Assembly: GCA_050115555.1 (NCBI GenBank)
Contig: JASFQI010000154.1
Coordinates: forward strand, 1 to 10,856
Length of the DNA: 10,856 nucleotides
Direction of reading: 5' to 3'
Origin: JASFQI01 sp050115555
Lineage (GTDB): Bacteria > Desulfobacterota > DSM-4660 > Desulfatiglandales > HGW-15
Below the pieces are notes generated by a model. The model saw only the letters and a list, made by a program, of their open reading frames with translations, ran no database searches and had not been told where the DNA came from. Positions 7,053-10,856 of the stretch are shown here, one piece after another; the first letter of the stretch is position 1, and each line of letters opens with the position of its first letter. The position numbers and the translations under genes are program-made.

Positions 7053-8760
7053 AGAGTTTTTTGACGTGTTCCCGTATGTTCCCTGGCGCCTCCTCCAAGG
7101 GAACGAGTGCGCTTTCCTTCTCGCTGCGAAGCTTGATCTCCACGAGTCCCTTTTCCAGGCTGCGTGATCCCACTGTGATTCGCAAGGGTGTTCCCAGCAG
7201 GTCCGCATCCTTGAACTTGGCCCCGGCACGAAGGTCACGATCATCCAGGAGCACGTCCAGTCTCTCGCCCTGAAGGCCCCGGTAAAGGGTTTCGGCTGCC
7301 TGGACCACCGACGGTTCGTTCATCTGGAGCGGAAGGACGACGACCTCGAAGGGAGCAATGGGGATCGGGAAGACAATACCGTTTTCATCGTGATTCTGCT
7401 CGATGGCCGCAGCTACGGTTCGTCCCACCCCGATGCCGTAACATCCCATGATGATCGGTCGTTCTTCCCCGCTTTCGTCCGCGTACAGGGCTCCCATGGC
7501 TTTGCTGTACTTGGTCCCAAGCTTGAAGATGTGGCCCACCTCGATGCCTCGGCTGAACTTGAGCGATCCGCCGCAGCGGGGGCAGGGGTCCTCCGGAGTG
7601 ATGACCCGCAGGTCCGCGTATTGCTCCACGGTGCAATCCCGGTCCAGGTTCACGTTTCGAATGTGCAGGTCCTGGTGGTTTCCGCCTGCAACGAGGTTTC
7701 TCATGCCCGACACACCCTGGTCAGCCAGGATGCGAACGCCAAGACCCACAGGACCGGCAAAGCCCGTGGGCGCTCCCGTGACCTGCTCCACGAGCGCGGG
7801 CTCGGCCATCTCCACCTGATCGACCCCGAGAACGGTTTTGAGCTTTGCCTCGTTGAGATCGTGATCGCCGCGGACCAGGACCGCAACCGCCTCTTCTCCG
7901 GCCCGGTAAATCAGCGTCTTGAGCAACCGGTTCGCCGGCAGGGTAAGGAAGTTGGAAAGGTCCTCGATGGTTCGGACATCCGGGGTCTCGACTTCCTCGA
8001 TCGGCGCGGATTCTTCGTCCTCCGATGCCGGGGACTCCGGGGCCTGAACCTCCGCTTTTTCGAGGTTCGCCGCATACGTGCAGTTCCGGCAGCTCACGAT
8101 CCCGTCCTCTCCGGAGTCCGCAAGCACCATGAACTCGTGGGAGAAACTTCCGCCGATGGCCCCGGTGTCGGCCTCCACGGCCCGGAACGTCAGGCCGCAT
8201 CGTTGGAAAATGCGTTCGTACGCATCGTACATAATCCGGTAGCTTGATGCGGCCCCTTCCTCATCCGCGTCAAAGCTGTATGCATCCTTCATAATGAACT
8301 CCCTGCCTCGCATAATGCCGAAGCGAGGCCGGATTTCGTCCCGGAACTTGGTTTGGATCTGGTAGAAATTGACAGGCATGTGGCGGTAGGAGTGCACTTC
8401 CCGCCTCACCAGGTCTGTGATGACCTCCTCGTGGGTGGGGCCGAGGCAGGCGTCACGGTCGTGGCGGTCCTTGAACCGCAGAAGCTCCCGCCCGTAATAG
8501 TCCCACCGTCCGCTCTCCTGCCACAGCTCAGCGGGCTGAACCGCCGGCATGAGAAGCTCCAGGGCGCCTGAGCGGTCCATTTCCTCTCTAACGATCCGTT
8601 CCACTTTGCGTATGGCTCGAAGCCCGGCAGGCAGATAGGTGTAAATACCGGAGGTGATCTTTCGAATCATGCCGGCCCGAAGCATGAGCTGGTGGCTGAT
8701 CACCTCCGCATCGGCCGGCGTTTCCTTGGTTGTGGGGATGAAGTACCTGGAATACCGCAT
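7036..8760 (-). CDS. proS: Prolyl-tRNA synthetase, bacterial type with editing insertion
   Basis: This class II synthetase charges tRNA-Pro in the cytoplasm. At 574 residues it matches E. coli ProRS (572). The sequence shows the class II motif 1 region around MPAVQP (71-76), LGPTHEE (106-112), motif 2 RDEIRPRFGIMRGREF (140-155), the editing insertion (about 240-385, with NRLLKTLIYR at 277-286 and conserved K281), SRGIEVGHIFKLGTKYS (403-419), motif 3 GCYGIGVGR (439-447) and an anticodon-binding domain from about 470. Two CxxC pairs (C224/C227 and C393/C396) flank the insertion and may bind zinc. ATG 8760 is the only start codon in the right place; the reading frame upstream of it is shadow of ispG. 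The ribosome site is modest: GGAAG four bases away, or AAAGGAG fourteen away. It lies 71 bases after ispG and overlaps rsh. Confidence 0.97.
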   Translation of the reverse strand: MRYSRYFIPTTKETPADAEVISHQLMLRAGMIRKITSGIYTYLPAGLRAIRKVERIVREEMDRSGALELLMPAVQPAELWQESGRWDYYGRELLRFKDRHDRDACLGPTHEEVITDLVRREVHSYRHMPVNFYQIQTKFRDEIRPRFGIMRGREFIMKDAYSFDADEEGAASSYRIMYDAYERIFQRCGLTFRAVEADTGAIGGSFSHEFMVLADSGEDGIVSCRNCTYAANLEKAEVQAPESPASEDEESAPIEEVETPDVRTIEDLSNFLTLPANRLLKTLIYRAGEEAVAVLVRGDHDLNEAKLKTVLGVDQVEMAEPALVEQVTGAPTGFAGPVGLGVRILADQGVSGMRNLVAGGNHQDLHIRNVNLDRDCTVEQYADLRVITPEDPCPRCGGSLKFSRGIEVGHIFKLGTKYSKAMGALYADESGEERPIIMGCYGIGVGRTVAAAIEQNHDENGIVFPIPIAPFEVVVLPLQMNEPSVVQAAETLYRGLQGERLDVLLDDRDLRAGAKFKDADLLGTPLRITVGSRSLEKGLVEIKLRSEKESALVPLEEAPGNIREHVKKLYDSLT

Positions 8761-8831
8761 GTCGCTTCCGTTTACTCCTTTCCTTCGAATCTGCCCTCCT
8801 GCCCCCCCAACGGGGCACGGAACGGGCACCT

Positions 8832-9896
8832 TTACTCGACCAGGCTTCGAACCTCGCGAATGAGGGCCTCCGCCAGCTCGGCTTCCGGAATTTTGCGGAC
8901 TAGGCGCCCCTTCTTGAAGAGGATCCCCTGGCCTCGGCCTCCGGCGATTCCCACATCGGCTTCTTTGGCCTCGCCGGGACCGTTCACGACGCAGCCCATG
9001 ATGGCCACACGGGGTGAGCTGCGAATGTCGCGCAGCGCGTTTTCCACGGTCTCCACGAGGCCGAAGAGATCGATTTCGCACCGACCGCACGTGGGGCAGG
9101 AGATGATCTCCGGGCCCCGGTGCCGCAGGTCCAGGGATCGCAGGATCTCCCAGGCCACGCGGACTTCTTCCACGGGGTCCCGGGAAAGGGAGACACGGAA
9201 TGTGTCCCCGATGCCTTCCGCAAGAAGAAGCCCGATGCCCAGCGTACTCTTGACGGTGCCGGAGATCAACGTGCCGGCCTCGGTGACGCCCAGATGCAAG
9301 GGGTAGTCCACCTGCTCGCTCAAGAGCCTGTATGCGGCAATGGTGTGAAGGACATTGGAGGACTTCAGCGAAAGCTTGATATTTTCGTAACCGAGCCCCT
9401 CGAAAAGCCGGATGTGCTCCATGGCGCTTTCCACCATCGCTTCCGGAGTAGGGTGTCCGTGCTTTTTCAGGATTTCGCGGGAAAGCGAGCCCGCGTTCAC
9501 ACCGATGCGAATGGGAATGTCCAAGCCCCGGGCCTCGGAGACCACAGTTTCCACGGCACGGGAGCCCCCAATGTTTCCGGGGTTGATCCGCAGGCCGTCG
9601 GCCCCGGCACGCAGGGCCCCCACGGCGAGTCGCGGATCGAAATGGATGTCGGCAATGAGCGGAGGGCTGACCTTCTCCTTGATTCGTTCGAAGGCCCGAA
9701 CGGCTTCCTCGTCCGGCACTGCCAACCGAACGATTTCGCATCCGGCCTCTGCAAGGCGTTGAACCTGATGGACCGTGGCTTCGACGTCCCGGGTGTCCGT
9801 ATTGGTCATGGACTGGATTGCCACAGGAGCGCCGCCTCCTATGGGTACGGTTCCGACATGAATCCTGCGGGTTGCTTTACGAGGTGCTGTGGGCAT
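8832..9896 (-). CDS. ispG: 4-hydroxy-3-methylbut-2-en-1-yl diphosphate synthase (flavodoxin/ferredoxin)
   Basis: Also known as gcpE, this [4Fe-4S] enzyme catalyses the second-last step of the MEP isoprenoid pathway, turning MEcPP into HMBPP and so supplying quinones and undecaprenyl phosphate. The sequence is typical throughout: VGTVPIGGGAPVAIQSMTNT near the N-terminus, IADIHFDPRLA (81-91), LRINPGNIG (102-110), RIGVNAGSL (130-138), HLGVTEAGT (201-209) and a C-terminal iron-sulfur domain. The cluster ligands are present: CPTC (C267, C270), C302 in GCVVNGPGE, and E309. Length is 354 residues, slightly under E. coli (372) and equal to the two-domain form. ATG 9896 has GGAGAG nine bases upstream. 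It is the first recognisable gene of the ispG-proS-rsh run. Its partner genes dxr and rseP, often found upstream in related bacteria, are absent from the 960 bases before it. Confidence 0.97.
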   Translation of the reverse strand: MPTAPRKATRRIHVGTVPIGGGAPVAIQSMTNTDTRDVEATVHQVQRLAEAGCEIVRLAVPDEEAVRAFERIKEKVSPPLIADIHFDPRLAVGALRAGADGLRINPGNIGGSRAVETVVSEARGLDIPIRIGVNAGSLSREILKKHGHPTPEAMVESAMEHIRLFEGLGYENIKLSLKSSNVLHTIAAYRLLSEQVDYPLHLGVTEAGTLISGTVKSTLGIGLLLAEGIGDTFRVSLSRDPVEEVRVAWEILRSLDLRHRGPEIISCPTCGRCEIDLFGLVETVENALRDIRSSPRVAIMGCVVNGPGEAKEADVGIAGGRGQGILFKKGRLVRKIPEAELAEALIREVRSLVE

Positions 9897-9931
9897 GGAA
9901 ATTATCTCTCCGGAATGCTGAAACGAGCCCC

Positions 9932-9945
9932 TGAGATTTCTCTCA
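9932..9945 (-). promoter_or_regulatory. Small hairpin in the ispG leader
   Basis: On the transcript strand TGAGA and TCTCA pair around a GAAA (GNRA) tetraloop, about 35 bases before the ispG start codon. The five-base stem is short; it may be chance. Confidence 0.25.
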
Positions 9946-10107
9946 TGGATGGGCTTCGATCATGTGTCGATTTGCAGTTTCTATGGGTAGCACTCCGGAG
10001 AAGAAAAAGCAATTCCTCCGCGCAGAAGGAGTTTCCGGATGCCCTCGAACGGCCCGGTAGCTCAGGAACGATCCTCCTGTCCACCCCAAAACCCGTAAGC
10101 CTTATCC

Positions 10108-10131
10108 TACACGTACACCTACACCTTCACC
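10108..10131. repeat. Hexamer tandem repeat, four units
   Basis: TACACG, TACACC, TACACC and TTCACC follow head to tail, and the pattern fades into a C-rich stretch. It lies in non-coding DNA and could vary in length by slippage. Confidence 0.6.
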
Positions 10132-10187
10132 TCCCCACGCTCTTGATTGGATCTCGTGGCCTGAGGATGTCTTACCTTCCGGGAATT

Positions 10188-10500
10188 TTACCCCCCTGAT
10201 GGGGTTGCGGCTCCGGAGGGTTTCCCTCTCCTCGCTCCCGGTCTCACGGCCTGGTGATGGCACAGGGTTGCAGCCGAGGGATTCCTGCCCCCTCCGCGTT
10301 CCATTCCCGCCCGCGAGCACCTGGAATGAAGGAAATGTTTCCGTCCCATCCTCTCTATTGAACGATCGAAACGTTTCCAGGGCGGGAAATGGCCGCGGTC
10401 TCCCCCAGTTGCAACCCTGGCCATCACGAAGGCCTTCCGCCAGGTCGCTCGGAAAGGGCTTCTCTCCTGTGCCTACGAGCCATCTCAAAACCGCGGGTAA
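10188..10500. repeat. Large imperfect inverted repeat (two diverged arms around a short loop)
   Basis: The left arm (about 10188-10343) and the reverse complement of the right arm (about 10366-10500) align along most of their length with small gaps. The outer ends are TTACCC (10188-10193) and GGGTAA (10495-10500). The best core is GTGATGGCACAGGGTTGCA (10254-10272), which pairs with 10410-10427 with a single one-base bulge. A second core, CCATTCCCGCCC (10301-10312), pairs with 10380-10392, again with one bulge. The stretch just outside the first core aligns by eye at about 20 of 29 positions. Near-palindromes GGAAATGTTTCC (10331-10342) and GAAACGTTTC (10368-10377) face each other beside the loop (10344-10365). 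The arms differ too much for a recent duplication. It could be a miniature transposon-like element, a pair of inverted repeat units or a structured RNA. Confidence 0.6.
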
Positions 10501-10856
10501 TCGCAAAATCCGAATAAACGAACGGCGGTTCTTTTCCCGGCATTTTCGGCTTCGAAGCGTCTGGACGGTGCGGTGCACAGGATTCCTGGAGGCCTTGGCA
10601 TGCGGACCCATGTGGACCCGGGCGAAAGGGCGGACAGAGGGATCGTGACATTGCGGAAGGGCCTCGTCTTCGCCGGACTTGTCCGTGGGGGACCCCCTGG
10701 CCAGTCCCCGCCGAACCGCTGAAAAGCTGAAGGAGAAAGCGTTACGAACAACAAAGGCTTTTTGCGAGTGGAATACGGTGAGCGGCGGGGATGGAACAGG
10801 GAGGGGGCGGATTCCCTCGCGGGCAAGTCCGATGCGAAGACCGGCCCTGGAGCTGA

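Larger units (their letters stand above)
9897..10856. other. Long region without a convincing gene upstream of ispG
   Basis: Several frames stay open here (minus 10102-10611 and 10485-10826, plus 10199-10648), but they overlap one another, lack family motifs, are rich in Arg/Pro/Gly/Ser and mostly cross the inverted repeat, so I do not call them. What can be seen is the ispG ribosome site next to 9897, a TGAGA-GAAA-TCTCA hairpin in its leader (9932-9945, read on the minus strand), a hexamer tandem repeat (10108-10131), a large imperfect inverted repeat (10188-10500) and scattered short hairpins. No clear promoter for ispG was found. At the right end a plus-strand frame is open to the edge after GAAGGAG (near 10730), but no ATG, GTG or TTG sits at a suitable distance. 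Confidence 0.6.

Noticed and set aside
8801..8816. GCCCC/GGGGC hairpin between ispG and proS
   Set aside because: A five-base stem with no T-run on the minus strand; too little to call a terminator or attenuator.
8761..9741. The long upstream extension of the proS frame through ispG
   Set aside because: The extension is an out-of-frame reading of ispG. ProRS begins at MRYSRYFIPT, matching the family's N-terminus and usual length.
10102..10611. A 169-codon minus-strand open frame upstream of ispG
   Set aside because: It crosses the inverted repeat, is rich in Arg/Gly/Ser/Pro, has no recognisable motif or ribosome site, and overlaps other equally long frames on both strands, as GC-rich non-coding DNA does.
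10604..10619. Two GGACCC copies ten bases apart
   Set aside because: Short, GC-rich and isolated; expected by chance in this composition.
10485..10826. A 113-codon minus-strand open frame at the right edge
   Set aside because: Low-complexity Pro/Arg/Ser composition, no family motif, and overlap with other frames; open only because stop codons are rare in GC-rich DNA.

Overview
The window looks like chromosomal DNA from a GC-rich Gram-negative bacterium, most likely a deltaproteobacterium (Desulfobacterota/Syntrophobacter-like). The reasons are the ispG-proS-rsh gene order, an Mpl-type murein-recycling ligase, a zinc-type L28 protein and the style of the two-component receiver. This placement is an inference; no marker here fixes the genus.

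Layout, left to right. Positions 1-711 (minus strand) hold a two-membrane-segment DUF3592-type protein followed 17 bases later by a response-regulator receiver cut off by the window edge. This part is clearly poorer in GC than the rest (about 38% in 481-600, against about 73% in a sample of proS). Positions 712-1051 hold no gene but contain a plausible terminator for the next gene. Positions 1052-2695 (minus) encode a secreted protein of unknown family with a C-terminal HExxH metallopeptidase-like motif. An AT-rich leader precedes it. Positions 2951-4423 (minus) encode Mpl, which reattaches the recycled murein tripeptide to UDP-MurNAc. rpmB (L28, 4564-4752) is the only plus-strand gene; it diverges from mpl, and the two candidate -10 boxes overlap.

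Positions 4884-9896 (minus) form a housekeeping cluster read in the order ispG (isoprenoid MEP pathway), proS (prolyl-tRNA synthetase) and a long RelA/SpoT homologue. proS and the RelA/SpoT homologue overlap by 17 bases. Positions 9897-10856 contain no convincing gene. They do hold a hexamer tandem repeat and, at 10188-10500, a large imperfect inverted repeat of two diverged arms of about 135-155 bases around a short central loop. That repeat has the look of a mobile or genome-wide repeat element.

Functionally the cluster joins tRNA charging (proS), the alarmone enzyme that responds to charging and carbon status (rsh), a ribosomal protein (rpmB) and cell-envelope precursor pathways (ispG for undecaprenyl phosphate, mpl for murein recycling). 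The two most unusual items are the HExxH exported protein and the large inverted repeat. No defence system, CRISPR array, tRNA or rRNA was seen.
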